Of a stretch of 64,000 nt of DNA, positions 11,491 through 22,988 are shown in pieces. The stretch lies in the NCBI GenBank assembly GCA_947685225.1, contig CANTUV010000008.1, positions 44,513,501-44,577,500 on the forward strand, read 5' to 3'. A program made the position numbers and the translations under genes. Below the pieces are notes generated by a model that was given only the letters and a program-made list of their open reading frames with translations, ran no database searches and had not been told where the DNA came from. This stretch comes from Garcia nutans. Lineage: Eukaryota > Streptophyta > Magnoliopsida > Malpighiales > Euphorbiaceae. Every line of letters begins with the position of its first letter. Positions within the stretch are counted from its first letter, which is position 1.

Positions 11491-14400
11491 AAAGCATGAT
11501 AAGCAATTTTCTGAAATTTATAACATGCTTTCGAAGGTAAGTATCAACCTACCCTTACTAGAGGTAATAAAGAATATGCCATCTTATGCCAAATTCTTAA
11601 AAGAGCTAAACACTAAGAAAATAAGGTATGAGTTGGATGAAAAGGTGATAGTTTCGGAAGTAACTAGTGCTGTTTTACAACATAAGTTACCTCCTAAGCT
11701 AAAAGATCCTGGGAGCTTTATAGTTAAAATCTCTATGGGGAATGGGAAAGAAACCATTGGCATGTGTGATCTCAGAGCTAGTATTAATTTGATGCCATAC
11801 TCAATTTATTTGAAACTAGAGCTCGAGGAACTCAAATCGACTAAAATGGTTTTGCAACTAGCAGATAGAACTCTTAGATACCCTAAGGGAATCATAGAAG
11901 ATGTTCTAGTTAAGGTAGGAGGTTTGATTATACCCGTCGATTTCATTGTCTTAGATATGGGGGGAGAAATCCCACAGGATGCCAAGCATGCAATTTTGTT
12001 AGGGAGGCCTTTTATGGCTACAACTAACTCTTTAATTGATGTTAAAAATGGAAAATTAACTATGACCGTTTTGGGACAAACTGTAGAATTTTCAATTTTT
12101 AACACTTTCCCCATTCCCATTAGTGCTTTATATGAAGATTGCTCTTTCATTGATTTTACTGATAGTGCTATTAAAGAAGTTTTCTTACAGGATAATGGCG
12201 AACACAAGCTAGAAAGGGCTCTAAAATTGCAGGAAGAAGCAGAGATTTCCAATGAGGAGAATAAAGAAGACAAATCCATCTTGGACGATGAGAATGTTGA
12301 GGAGGAATTTGAAGTTGAAGAAGAGCAAATTAAACTACAAGGGGTTGAACTTAAGGAACTTCCCAAGCATTTGAAATATATATTTTCTTGGGGAGAATAA
12401 CTCTCAACCAGTGATAATTTCTGCTACCCTTACTAGTGAGGAAGAAGATAAGCTTGTAACGATGTTGAAAAAATGCAAGAAAGCTATAGATTGGGGGTTG
12501 AGTGACATTAAGGGTATTAGTCCCTCTATGTGCATGCATAAGATCATCTTAGAGGAAGGGGCTAAACCGGTGAGAGAGTCTCAAAGGAGGCTAAACCCTA
12601 ACATAAGCGAGGTTGTCAAGAAGGAGGTCCTTAAACTACTAGATGAAAGGGTAATTTACCCTATTGCTGATAGTGAATGGGTTAGTCCTGTTCATGTTGT
12701 GCCTAAGAAAACAGGGTTGACAGTGGTCCAGAATGATAAAGGAGAGTTGGTACCGACACGAACACAAACTGGGTGGCGAATATGCATAGATTATAGGAAA
12801 TTAAATAATGTTACCAAGAAAGATCACTTTCCTTTTCCATTTATTGATCAAATGCTTGATAGGTTATCTGGACATGCTTTTTACTATTTTCTTGATGGTC
12901 TTTCAGGTTACTACCAAGTCCCGATAGCACCGAAAGATCAACCAAATACTACATTTACTTGTCCCTTTGGGACATTTGCATTTCGAAGGATGCCATTCGG
13001 ACTTTGCAATGCACCGGGAACATTTCAAAGGTGTATGCTTTCCATATTTTTCTGATATGTTAGACAAGTGTATTGAGGTATATATGGATGACTTTTCTAT
13101 TTTTGGTAATTCCTTTGATGATTGTTTGGAAAAGTTGACTCTAGTACTTGAAAGGTGTATTGAGTGTAATCTTACATTGAGTTGGGAAAAAGAGTCACTT
13201 TATGGTTGATCACAGAATTGTTTTAGGGCATGTTATTTCCCATGAAGGGATTGAGGTAGACAAGGCTAAGGTTGAATTAGTTGTGAACCTACCTCCACCC
13301 ACATCAGTTAAGGGAATTAGAAGTTTTTTGGGACATGCAGGATTTTATAGGAGGTTTATAAAAGATTTTTCCAAAATTTCACGCCCCTTGTGTCATTTGT
13401 TAGGAAAAGATGTCCCATTTGTTTTTGATGAAAAATGCTTAGAAGCTTTTAAAATTTTGAAAGAGAAACTAACTTTTTCCCCTATAATTGTTGCCCCAAA
13501 TTGGGATTTGCTATTTGAAATCATGTGCGATGCATCGAATTTCGCCATTGGAGCGGTGTTGGGCCAAAGAGTGAATAAGTTGATGTGTGTAATTTATTAT
13601 ACAAGTTTATTTTTAAACGATGCACAAGTAAATTACACAACCACTGAGAGAGAAATGTTAGCTGTGGTGTTTGCACTGGACAAATTTAGATCTTACTTGA
13701 TAGGTTCTAAGGTCATAGTATTTTCTGATCATACGGCCTTGAAATACCTATTGACCAAACCACAAGCTAAACCTAGGCTCATTAGGTGGGTGTTGATGTT
13801 ACAAGAATTCGATGTTGAAATCAAAGATAGGAAAGGAAGCGAGAATGTAGTGGCTGACCATCTTTCTAGACTTAACTCTTATGACAATGATGCTGAAATT
13901 GCTTGTGAAAATGCTTTCGAAAAATTTTCGGATGAACACTTATTTTCCTTAACTCAAGCACCATGGTATGCGGATATTACTAATTATCTTTCTTGTGGTG
14001 TAGTGAGAAAGGATTTGAGCTTCCAGGCAAAGAAGAGATTCCTGCATACATGTAAGTATTATTTTTGGGATGAGCCTTACTTGTTTAGAATTTGCAGGGA
14101 TGAAGTGATAAGAAGATGTGTGCCGGAAGAAGAACAAAAGCAAGTGCTACAATTTTGCCATAATATGTATTGCGGGGGACATTTTGGAGGAAAAAAGACC
14201 GCTGAGAAAGTTCTTCAAAGCGGTTTGTATTGGCCTAGTCTTTTTAAGGATGCTTATCATTTTTGTATAAGATGTAATAAATGCCAAAAAGTAGGAAACA
14301 TTAGCAAACGGAATTAAATGCCCCTTAATATTTTTATTGTGGTTGACATTTTTGATGTATGGGGAATCGATTTCACGGGGCCATTTCCCAAATCCTTTGG

Positions 14401-15250
14401 TTTTGAATATATCCTTCTAGCAGTGGATTATGTGTCCAAGTGGGTTGAGGCTATCCCCACTAGGACTAATGATGCTAACATTGTGTTGAAATTCTTGAAG
14501 GAGAATATTTTGAGCAGGTTTGGAACCCCCAAGGCAATAGTGAGTGATGGAGGAAGCCATTTTTGCAATAAATGGTTTGAAAAGTTGATGACCAAGATGG
14601 GCATCCGACACAAAGTGGCAACTCCATACCATCCCCAAACGTCCGGGCAAGCTGAGATCTCAAACAATCAAATCAAGGGGATTTTGGAAAAGACAGAGAG
14701 CACAACTCGGAAGGATTGGTCAATCCGACTCTCGGAAGCATTGTGGGCTTATAGGACTGCTTTTAAAACCCCATTGGGAATGAGTCCTTATAGGTTGGTC
14801 TTTAGCAAGGCTTGCCACCTTTCGGTGGAATTGGAGCACAAGGCTTATTGGGCAATAAAGACCACGAATATGGACTTAGATGAAGCAAGGGAGCAAAGAA
14901 TGCTTCAGATTTTCGAGCTTGATGAGCTTCGAAATGAAGCCTATGAGAGTTCAAGGATCTTCAAGGAAAAGACAAAAGCTATTCATGACAAGATGATTCT
15001 TCGAAGGACTTTTGAACCAGGAATGAAAGTCCTTCTCTTCAATTCAAGAATGCGGTTGTTTCCCAGAAAATTGAAGTCACATTGGAGTGGACCCTTTCAA
15101 GTTACTCAAACATTCCCATATGGGCTTGTTGAGTTGCTTAATTTAAAAACCAACGAGACATTCAAGGTCAATGGACAAAGGGTGAAGCCCTACTTTGAAG
15201 AAATCGAAGTTACAAAAATAGTGGAAAGCATGGTGTTCGTTGACGAATGA
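11491..15250 (+). pseudogene. Athila-type pol of element A (PR-RT-RH-INT), broken
   Basis: Four domains in order. Protease (11525-12400): CDLRASINLMP with its aspartate at 11768-11770 and LLGRPF near 11995; the usual glycine after DL is arginine. Reverse transcriptase (about 12411-13200): WRICIDYRKLN near 12775, GYYQVPIAP, MPFGLCNAP, YMDD at 13081-13092. RNase H (about 13500-13880): CDAS with aspartate at 13529, TTEREMLAV, SDHTALKYL, VADHLSRL. Integrase (about 14140-15250): zinc-binding H/H/C/C region to CNKCQ, then GIDFTGPF, VSDGGSHF and the QAEISNNQ glutamate. Breaks: a frameshift near 12390, one in a T run near 13048, one near 13200, and a TAA at 14315-14317. The catalytic residues of RT, RH and INT are otherwise present. 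Confidence 0.9.
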
Positions 15251-15276
15251 TGCAACAATGTCCAGCTATACGACAT

Positions 15277-15310
15277 TAAAGAAGCGCTAAATGGGAGGCA
15301 ACCCATCGGT
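15277..15310 (+). other. Conserved post-pol segment of Athila elements
   Basis: AAGAAGCGCTAAATGGGAGG followed by CAACCCA lies 25 bp after the pol stop. A segment of this kind after integrase is familiar from Athila-type elements. TGGG-AGGCAA-CCCA can form a short hairpin. Its role is not known to me. Confidence 0.5.
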
Positions 15311-15513
15311 CTGCATTTCTTTTCATCGTTACAATTTCATATTTAGCAATTTTAATTTCATGTTGAGTTTAAATAAAATGGAATGGGTACTTTTATCGGT
15401 TTTCATTTTTCTTGAATGTGTTTCAGGGTTAAGCAAGGAAGAAGATTGCATTTTTGTGATTTGGTGACACAAATAAACCATTAAAAAAATTCAAAACCAA
15501 ATTGGCAGTATAA

Positions 15514-15796
15514 GACACGGCCACTTGACACGGCCAAGCCACTGGCCGTGTCAAGCAAACCCAAAATCACACAGAGGTAGACACGGCCAACACGGCCAAG
15601 CTTCTCCCAGTGTCCCTTTCATTTGGCTTGCAATTTTCTTTTGTTCCAGTATCAAACACGCTCAAGGGACACGACCAAGCCATTGGCCGTGTCCCTCCAA
15701 TCCCATCAAACACGTTCAAGGGACACGGCCAAACCACTAGCCGTGTCCCTCCAAATCCATCAAACACGGCCAAGCTTCACCAAGCTTAGCCGTGTC
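15514..15796. repeat. Palindrome array between pol and the third ORF of element A
   Basis: Units of the same palindrome family as in the LTRs lie at 15527-15552 (perfect GACACGGCCA-AGCCAC-TGGCCGTGTC), 15668-15693, 15722-15747 and 15764-15796, with extra half-sites at 15514 and 15582-15600. The array ends 258 bp before the third ORF's ATG, with a pyrimidine-rich CTCTCTCTCT stretch between (about 15868-15888). Confidence 0.88.
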
Positions 15797-16053
15797 ACAT
15801 CAATTTTCAAGTTTAAAAAAACACGAATTCAGCCCATTTCTTCATTTTAAATCCTTAACTGCCCTTTCTCTCCTCTCTCTCTCTCTCGACCCCCTCTCTC
15901 AAAACCTCCATAACCACTTTCTTAAAGCTCTAAAATCCTATTAAATCTTCCATTTTTCTTAACCAAAACTAATTTAAACTCATCCAATCTTCTTCTTTTC
16001 TAGTTAAAAAGCAATTAAAACCGTTTAAGCTTCATTTTCACCAAAATATAAAA

Positions 16054-17079
16054 ATGACAAGAACAAAGATGGTGTCTCACCACAAGAGGAGGCCACCTCC
16101 ACCTTCAACTCCATCTTCATCATCATCATCTTCAAGGAGAGCAACTCTTCTCGCTAGGGGTTTCTTTCCGACGAGGTATGTTAGCGAAGAATCCCTTAAT
16201 GCTCTTCATATTAGGGATAATTTTTATAGATTTGTTCAAAACCTTGGATGGGAGAGATTAGTTTCCCTTAAACCTTTTCAATTTCAAGAGCTTACATTGG
16301 AATTTTTAACCTCTATTAAGGTTGAAAGAGATGATAAAAAGCTTTGCACTAGGTTACATTTTAAACTGCTTGGGAAACCATTTGCCATTAGTATTGAGCA
16401 ATTGAATGATATATTTGGTTTCCATCAACAAGGGGAACACTGTGTACCTAAGGGTTTTAGACAACAATTTGCATAGGGAGCACTAGGCTCGGGAACCTAT
16501 GTGGCCAAATCGGCCAAGGCAACGAAATTGGCAAATCCCGCCCTTAGATACTTACATCTCTTCATGTCATGTGGATTCTTTTCGCGAAAGGAAAGCATAG
16601 GTGTGGAGGAAATTAGCGAACTATTTTTCTTAGACTGTGCTAGCAATGCCATACCCGTTTGTACCGGCTATTGGTTAGCCGATGTGTTTGACAGTGTGGC
16701 AAATAAAAAGAGGGGTGCCATTTGCATTGGAGGATTAGTTACAACTTTAGCAATGACACTTCTTGATGATTTTGACCCAAGCAACTGCCGGATGACTAAG
16801 ATCTCGGGTAATGATTCATTAGATCTTGCCACACTCGAGAAGATGCGTATGGTTTTAAGAAAAGGAGGGGCCTATGTTATGGCTTCAGCTGAGCCAGAGA
16901 TACCGGAGGGCCGTCAAAAGAGAACACGAGTCGAGGAGGGGTCCGACTCGAATTCTCTAGATTTGGATGAAGATGCTCCAATCCCGGACAATAAGGAGAT
17001 CCTTAATAGGATTGAAGCACTGGAAAGCAAGGTCGATCATAACCATGCTGCATCATCGTCCCATCCTCCATCACCATAG
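16054..17079 (+). pseudogene. Third ORF of element A (Athila env-position protein), one in-frame stop
   Basis: One reading frame runs from ATG 16054 to 17079 and is broken only by TAG at 16474-16476, about 341 codons in all. The N-terminus is basic and serine-rich (KRRPPPPSTPSSSSSSSRR). Then comes a region with SEESLNALHIRDNF, FVQNLGWERL and LLGKPFAISIEQLNDIFGF, which is the Athila ORF1 / putative plant transposon protein family found at this place in Athila elements. The middle has a hydrophobic AICIGGLVTTLAMTLL stretch. The end is acidic, then coiled-coil-like (NKEILNRIEALESKV). I see no signal peptide or clear membrane anchor, so an envelope role is not supported by sequence. Position after pol suggests expression from a subgenomic or spliced RNA (inference). 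Confidence 0.8.
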
Positions 17080-18615
17080 ATCCAATCAGCTCCAACCTTT
17101 TGAAAGCACTTGTTACTTTCTTATTTTTAGTTATTGCATATTTTTGTTGTTATTGTTTTTAATGTTAACTCTTTATATTGTGTTTATTTTATATATTGTA
17201 TTTTGTTCTTGAACAATTGTTGTTTGTGGATGAAAAGGTAGCACTTGTGTCACAAGGAAACGATGGAAAACAGGTTGTACCTTAACTTTTTTTCTTTATT
17301 ATCCTTGTTTCCATTGAGGACAATGTAAAACTTAAAGTGTGGGGTGTGTGCTAAGCCTTTGGTTCATAAATATAAATTGTCTATTTTCGTAAGTGTTTTG
17401 TTATAATTGTTTTGTTAAGTTTTGTGTTTTGTTTTATATTTGATTTTGATGGATATTGATAATTTCAATTGTTATAAGATTGTTGATAGATGACTTTTGA
17501 ATTTTTGAAGCATGAATTTGAGAATTGATTAGAATTAGTACTTATGGTCAATTTTGATGGTTATTCTTTGCATTGCCATTAAACTAGTGAGGAATTGAGC
17601 CATTAACTTATCATTCTTTTTATGTGTTGAACATCTTTGATTGATAAATTACTAGAACTTGCTTTGACATGCATTTTGAGACTACATAAAGATTTCAATT
17701 AGGCATCAATATGATTAAGGCAATTTAGGGTAACCCATTTTGGCTTAAAAAGACCAACCTTACATCCGACCTTAGTTCACCAACTTTGAGCTTATTTCAT
17801 TTTTCCCTTCTTTCTTTTTCACAACAGCATCAGCTTGAACCATTGCATTTTAACTCTACCCGTTCATTAGATCAAGAGCATTTCAAGAGCATTAATGGAG
17901 TGTTGTGCTGAATAAAGTGTGGGGTTGAATTCAATGGGCTTTAAATTACAAATTATTGTATTCTTTAGTTGAATACCCTATTATATATATATATATATAT
18001 ATATAAAGAGAAATGAAATGAATAATGAAAATCAAAATAATAGTTGTTGTCCTTGTCGGAGGGGTTGTAATGAGTTTGGAAATTATCTTTGCTAATTAAA
18101 CAAATGGAGTTCCTTAAAAGCACTTAAATGCTTAGTGCTAAGTGATTGAGAGGAATTTTGGGATTGTTGATCATGCTACATTGCTTGCTTCACTCTTGAA
18201 GTACTCTTGACCTAAATGAACAAACTCACTCTCCCAAATGTCATGCCTTTCCCTTAGCCCCATTACAACCAAATAAAAGACCTTATGATTGATGCTTGAT
18301 TGTGATTAGGTGGTGGAGAATTGATTGATAAGCAAGCCTATAGTCCTAATCTTTCATTGAATGTCGAGAGCTTAAACACTACCCAATTAAACACTTAAGA
18401 GGTTTGTGAGGGAGTGACAATTTTTGGTATGCATAGATTGACCATTAAGTTGCTTGAGTACCGATTATTCTTGATTCGATTATGATTGTGGATTTAATAA
18501 GATGGGAGTCTTAATGCATTCTTATAACTCTTGAACTTGACAATATTTATCTTATTTTATTTGTTTTGATTTTAACTTTGCTTGGGGACAAGCAAAGGAT
18601 TAAGTGTGGGGTAAT
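17080..18615 (+). other. Non-coding 3' interior of element A with repeated PPT-like motifs
   Basis: No ORF is credible. AAAGTGTGGGG-type motifs lie at 17334-17344, 17914-17924 and 18601-18611. Only the last abuts the 3' LTR and is the presumed polypurine tract. A (TA)n run lies at about 17980-18005. Element B has the same layout on the minus strand (46288-47556), including the GGACAATGT stretch beside the first motif and a (TA)n run. Confidence 0.75.
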
Positions 18616-20452
18616 TGTTTAGATCAATTTTGTATATATTTTTTAGGATGTTTTTGTTGATTTTAAGTTAATTTTCATGTTAATTTGTACTTAAGTTTGT
18701 TTGAAGTTGTTGATTTAGGTTGAAGTACATTTGATGGAGCTTTTTAATCAAAATTTGGTGGACTTGTTGGAGAAAAACATGTAACACGGCCAAGCTTGTT
18801 ATGGCTTGGCCGTGTCTCTCATCAAAAGAAGAAGAAATCAAAGACAAGGCAGGACACGGCCAGGATTAACCAAGCTTGGCCGTGTCCCTTAAGCAAACAT
18901 GTCCAGAAGCAGACATGGCCATGAGACACGGCCAAGCCACTGGCCGTGTCTCACCAAAGGAACAAAAGGCAAAGAAAGAAAAGAAAGAAGCAGAGAGTGA
19001 CACCATGAAGAGACACGGCCAAGCCACTGGCCGTGTCACATGACACGGCCAGGCGCTTGGCCGTGTCACCCCTTGGACACAAAGAGGAGCATAAGGTAGC
19101 AAGGGACACGGCTAGAAGCTTGGCCGTGTCCCAAGAAAGAAAAGACAAAACTAAGAGACACAGCCAGCAAGCTTGGCCGTTTCACCCTGGATCAATTGTT
19201 AGGCTTGCACGAGGTGAGATTAGTGGGGAACAAAAAGGATAAAAAGGAGTGAAATGTGGAAGGATTTATGGAAGAAATATATAAAGAAATTGCAAAGTGG
19301 GAGACAAAGAGTGATGGATGTCTTAAAAATTCAAAATGGAAGAGCATTGGGAGAATAGAAAATAGATTGAATATATTGAGTGGACATTCTCTACACCATT
19401 ATCATCTTCTTCCTTGGTTCTTGCTTGAGAGAGCAAGACACCATTCTCCCCATCTTCATTCACCATTTTCCTTTCACACACTAAGAGCAAAGACAATTGT
19501 TGGAAGTGAAGTGAGTAGCTAGTTCTTGAGGATTAGGGTTTTAGGAGGCTTGATTGGAGAGTTGTGAACTTGAGAGAGCTAGCATCCATCCTTCAAGAAG
19601 AGAGCCATTTGTTCAAAAGAGCTTGGAAGTTCATCATCACACATCAAGAGGGAGCTACGAAAGAGACAACGAGTCCGATTTTCAGCATCTCCAAAAGGGT
19701 TTTTCCAACTCTTTCTTTTAATCCATTTCTTATTTGTTGTTGTTGTATTAAGAACATTAATATTGCAATGAATAACTTTGATTTGGTTTATATTGAAATG
19801 AGCATTTGTTTAAAGAATATGATGAGCTAATTTACTCATGCCTTGGGTTGTAGTATATTTGATTAAATGACTTGATTTGATGATTCCATTGATATACCAT
19901 GTTATTGGTTGATTGCATTGAAATTAAAGGTAAATTGATAGATTGGCCACCTATTGATTACTTAATATTGAATGACGGACCGAGAGGAGAAGTTTAATAT
20001 CGGATCTATGCAATTGACTACCCTAAGAATGAATTAGAAATATAAGTTCTAGGGTTTATTAATTTGCTAATGTAAAATAATTGGTTCTTGTTAATTCATA
20101 AATGTGGAAACTAGTGTATTGATAATTGACTAATTAATCTTAAGGAACAAATTAAGGTACAAGGTTATATTAATGGATAATTTAATAATTAAATATCTTA
20201 TTAAATGGAGCTACAACCCTAGGCATCATTTCCATAATTGAATTTATCTTGCATAAAATCACTCATTTACATTTCTAAGGTTAATTACAATTCACCAATT
20301 CAATCACACACTCAAGTTTATTATTTCATGTTAATCGAACTATTACACTCAATTCCTTCCTTGTGAGACAACCTTGGGGCGATCACCGTCACTGCAATAG
20401 CCTCGTATACTTGCGAGTGCCGCTTTGTGATAGTGTTAATTTAAGCGCAACA
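18616..20452 (+). repeat. 3' LTR of element A
   Basis: It is 1837 bp, collinear with the 5' copy and separated from it by about 45 substitutions and small indels. It holds the same seven palindromes (about 18783-19183), several with independent changes. Open frames of 88 codons at 19256 and 19564 exist only because of low stop density; in the 5' LTR the equivalent frames are disrupted. Confidence 0.93.
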
Positions 20453-20457
20453 GATGT

Positions 20458-21530
20458 TTTATGTTATTAATTGTGATTGTGTGTTTTAAAATATAGACTT
20501 TCATTTTTTTTTTAGTTTTTCTAATGTGTTATTGATTGTTAATTATTGTTAGAGGCTGCTATGAGCTGTTAGAGTCCGTTAGGGGCTGTTAAAGATTCTG
20601 AAGGCCCTTAATAACCCCTAACATCTCCTAACACACCCAAAACATCTCCTAACAATATATTAAAACACTGAATATTCATCTTTAACACACATTATTAATT
20701 AAAAATTGAATTATGATTGTGTTTGCTGAAATTTGTCTTACAATTTTTTTTCCAACATTAATAACCTCTTAACGGCTCCTAACACACCCCTAATATCTCC
20801 TAACAATATATTACAACACTTAATATTCATCCCTAACACACATTGTTAATTAAAAATTGAAATATAATTGTGTTGCAGAAATTTATTTTACAACTTTATT
20901 TTCCAATATTAACAACTCCTTACATCTCCCTAACAACAACTAACATACCCCCTAACATCTCCTAATAATATATTAAAGTACTGAATATTTATCCATAATA
21001 CACATTGTTATTTAAAAAATGAATTTGGATTGTGTTTGCAAAAATGTGTTATAATTGAAAAATTCAACATTAACATCTCTAACAGTCCTAACAACCCTTA
21101 ATAGTAGCTAACATACCCTCAATAATATATTAAAATATTGCATATTTATTCTTAATGCACATTAATAATTAAAAATTGAATTAGGATTGTATTTGCTTAA
21201 ATTTGTCTTACAACTAAAAAATTCAACAGTAACTATCCTAATAGCCTCTAACAATCCCTAATAGCCCTTAACACACTCCTAACATCCCTTAACAATATAA
21301 TAAAACACTAAATATCCATCCCTAATACACATCGAAAAATAAAAATTGAATTAGGATTGTATTTGGTAAAATTTATCTTACAACTAAAAAATTCAACATT
21401 AACAATCCTAACAACTTTTAACAACATAATAAAACATTGTATATTCATCCTTAACACACATTGAAAATTAAAAATTGAATTAGGATTGTATTTACTGAAA
21501 TTTGTCTTAAAACACAACATATTATTATTT
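20458..21530. repeat. Left terminal inverted repeat of the Mutator-like element (inner part), about six tandem units
   Basis: Six units are recognised by the core starting near 20650, 20803, 20961, 21121, 21292 and 21420, a spacing of roughly 130-170 bp. Each reads: CTAACA-rich stretch, the AATATATTAAAACACTGAATATTC-like core, CATCC-TAACACACATT, AATTAAAAATTGAATTAGG, TGTTTGCTGAAATTTGTC, TTACAACT. A further 97 bp of this arm lie left of element A (7836-7932). Units have diverged from each other more than the two arms have as wholes. Confidence 0.65.
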
Positions 21531-21623
21531 TTTGTATATTATTATTGATTATTTTTACTTGTTATTTTTTTATTACATGGTATTAATAATGGAATGTCAA
21601 CTTATCGAAGGTGAATTCATATA

Positions 21624-21737
21624 ATGGACGAATTAATAATCCTTGTATATTATGATGAGAAATTTGATGTGAACATCTTCAAAAGTGTTGGCGGGGGTAC
21701 TGAATTTGCTGTGTTGGAAATAAGAATATTGTTGTAA
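21624..21737 (+). pseudogene. Short coding remnant inside the Mutator-like element
   Basis: An open frame of 37 codons starts MDELIILVYYDEKFDV and ends with GGGTEFAVLEIRILL. The LVYYDEKF-type start followed by a glycine-rich stretch is weakly reminiscent of N-termini of plant Mutator-like transposases. No catalytic region follows. It may be the first exon or a leftover of a transposase gene; I do not claim function. Confidence 0.3.
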
Positions 21738-22026
21738 TTATATATAAGATTTTTTACTTCATATTTGTTTTATAATTGATGTATAATAAGTGACATTTTT
21801 AGTAACATATTTATTATTATTGTATAAAAAAATTATGTTATGTAGTGTACTGTAGAATGTGAAACATATTTAATTACAATATTATGTTGTACATTTTAGG
21901 CCGTGTGGATGTTGTTAAGGTGATGTTAGGGTTTGATAGAGACTTTCTTCTTTGTTTATTTTGGACTATTGTTTATAATATGATTATAGCATATTAAATT
22001 ATAATATTAAATTGTGGAGTTTGAGT

Positions 22027-22086
22027 TGTAACATCCCAACCAGGCTTCAAGGGCTAAGCCCAACTCAACTTCAAGGGACTGCTACA
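22027..22086. repeat. 60-bp hairpin-forming repeat, copy 1 (copy 2 at 23440-23499)
   Basis: The two 60-bp stretches both start TGTAACATCCCAAC, contain GGCTTCAAGGGCTA and end TACA. They differ at few positions. Each has an inner GGGCTAAGCCC or GGGCTACGCCC palindrome and near-inverted ends (copy 2: TGTAACATCCC / GGGAATGTTACA). Copy 1 is the right-hand edge of the LTR when E is read on its own strand. Confidence 0.75.
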
Positions 22087-22490
22087 GTCCGCTTCCCCTC
22101 ACGGGTCCACGGCAGGATTTATTTCTGAGGCTTAATACCCAGTCTTTTCACCTCAGACATTTGGCCCAATTAATGAACGCCTCCCTCGTTTTGATCCCAA
22201 GACCTCCTTAAGAGAGTCTTTTCCACTAAACGAGTATGATTTCTTCTACTAATATAACACCCTTATACCCTATACATATATAATACACACACCCAGTATA
22301 TATAGAATACGCATATATGGTACAAAAATGTCACGACCCGGTTTAATAAAAAATTTTACAGTTATGATTTAAAATTTTAAATACTTTAATATATATAATT
22401 AAATAGTAAATAAAATATTCTTTACTCGTTATAGGAACTCAAAATAAACATTTTATATGAAAATCTCTGAGAAAAAATTGTCAGAGTTTT

Positions 22491-22988
22491 GTCTGTTACA
22501 TTTCAAAATTTATCAATTACACAAACTGCAAAAAAGAATACTTCCAATAAACAATAAACCACACCTTCACCTTAACTTCTCAATTTCTCCACATTTTCTC
22601 AAAACATTTATACATATTCATATATATATATATATATCCAAAACACACATATAAAGACCCATCCTACACAATTTATCCAAAAGTCTTTATAACTTACAAT
22701 ACATATACTTTAAAATCATAAACATAATATACATGATTTCATAATGGAAGTATTCTTTTTTGCAGTTTGTGTAATTGATAAATTTTGGAATGTAACAGAC
22801 AATAAACCACACCTTCACCTTAACTTCTCAATTTCTCCACATTTTCTCAAAACATTTATACATATTCATATATATATATATATCCAAAACACACATATAA
22901 AGACCCATCCTACACAATTTATCCAAAAGTCTATAACTTACAATACATATACTTTAAAATCATAAACATAATATACATGATTTCATAA
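22491..22988. repeat. Inverted-plus-direct duplication inside element E
   Basis: The 55-bp block 22491-22545 reappears inverted at 22746-22800 with one mismatch. The 200-bp block between them (22546-22745) reappears directly at 22801-22988, slightly shorter. The layout is X, Y, inverted X, Y. Both Y copies carry a (TA)n run and end in TTTCATAATG. Confidence 0.85.

Larger units (their letters stand above)
7933..20452 (+). mobile_element. Element A: Athila-lineage Ty3/gypsy retrotransposon, 12.5 kb
   Basis: Both LTRs start TGTTTAGATC and end AAGCGCAACA. The flanking 5-bp duplications GATGT (7928-7932 and 20453-20457) are identical. The order is LTR, tRNA-Asp-type primer site, gag, protease, reverse transcriptase, RNase H, integrase, a third ORF, polypurine tract, LTR, which is the Athila plan. 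The Gag has the GLPNEDP block typical of Athila. It inserted in the left arm of the Mutator-like element, whose sequence resumes exactly at 20458. The LTRs differ at roughly 45 positions by eye (2-3%). Gag, pol and the third ORF all carry stops or frameshifts, so this copy is not autonomous. Confidence 0.93.

Noticed and set aside
16054..17079. Calling the third ORF an envelope gene
   Set aside because: No signal peptide, membrane anchor or fusion-peptide-like region is visible; only its position resembles env.
19256..19830. Two 88-codon frames in the 3' LTR of element A
   Set aside because: The matching frames in the 5' LTR are broken and no protein family is recognised.
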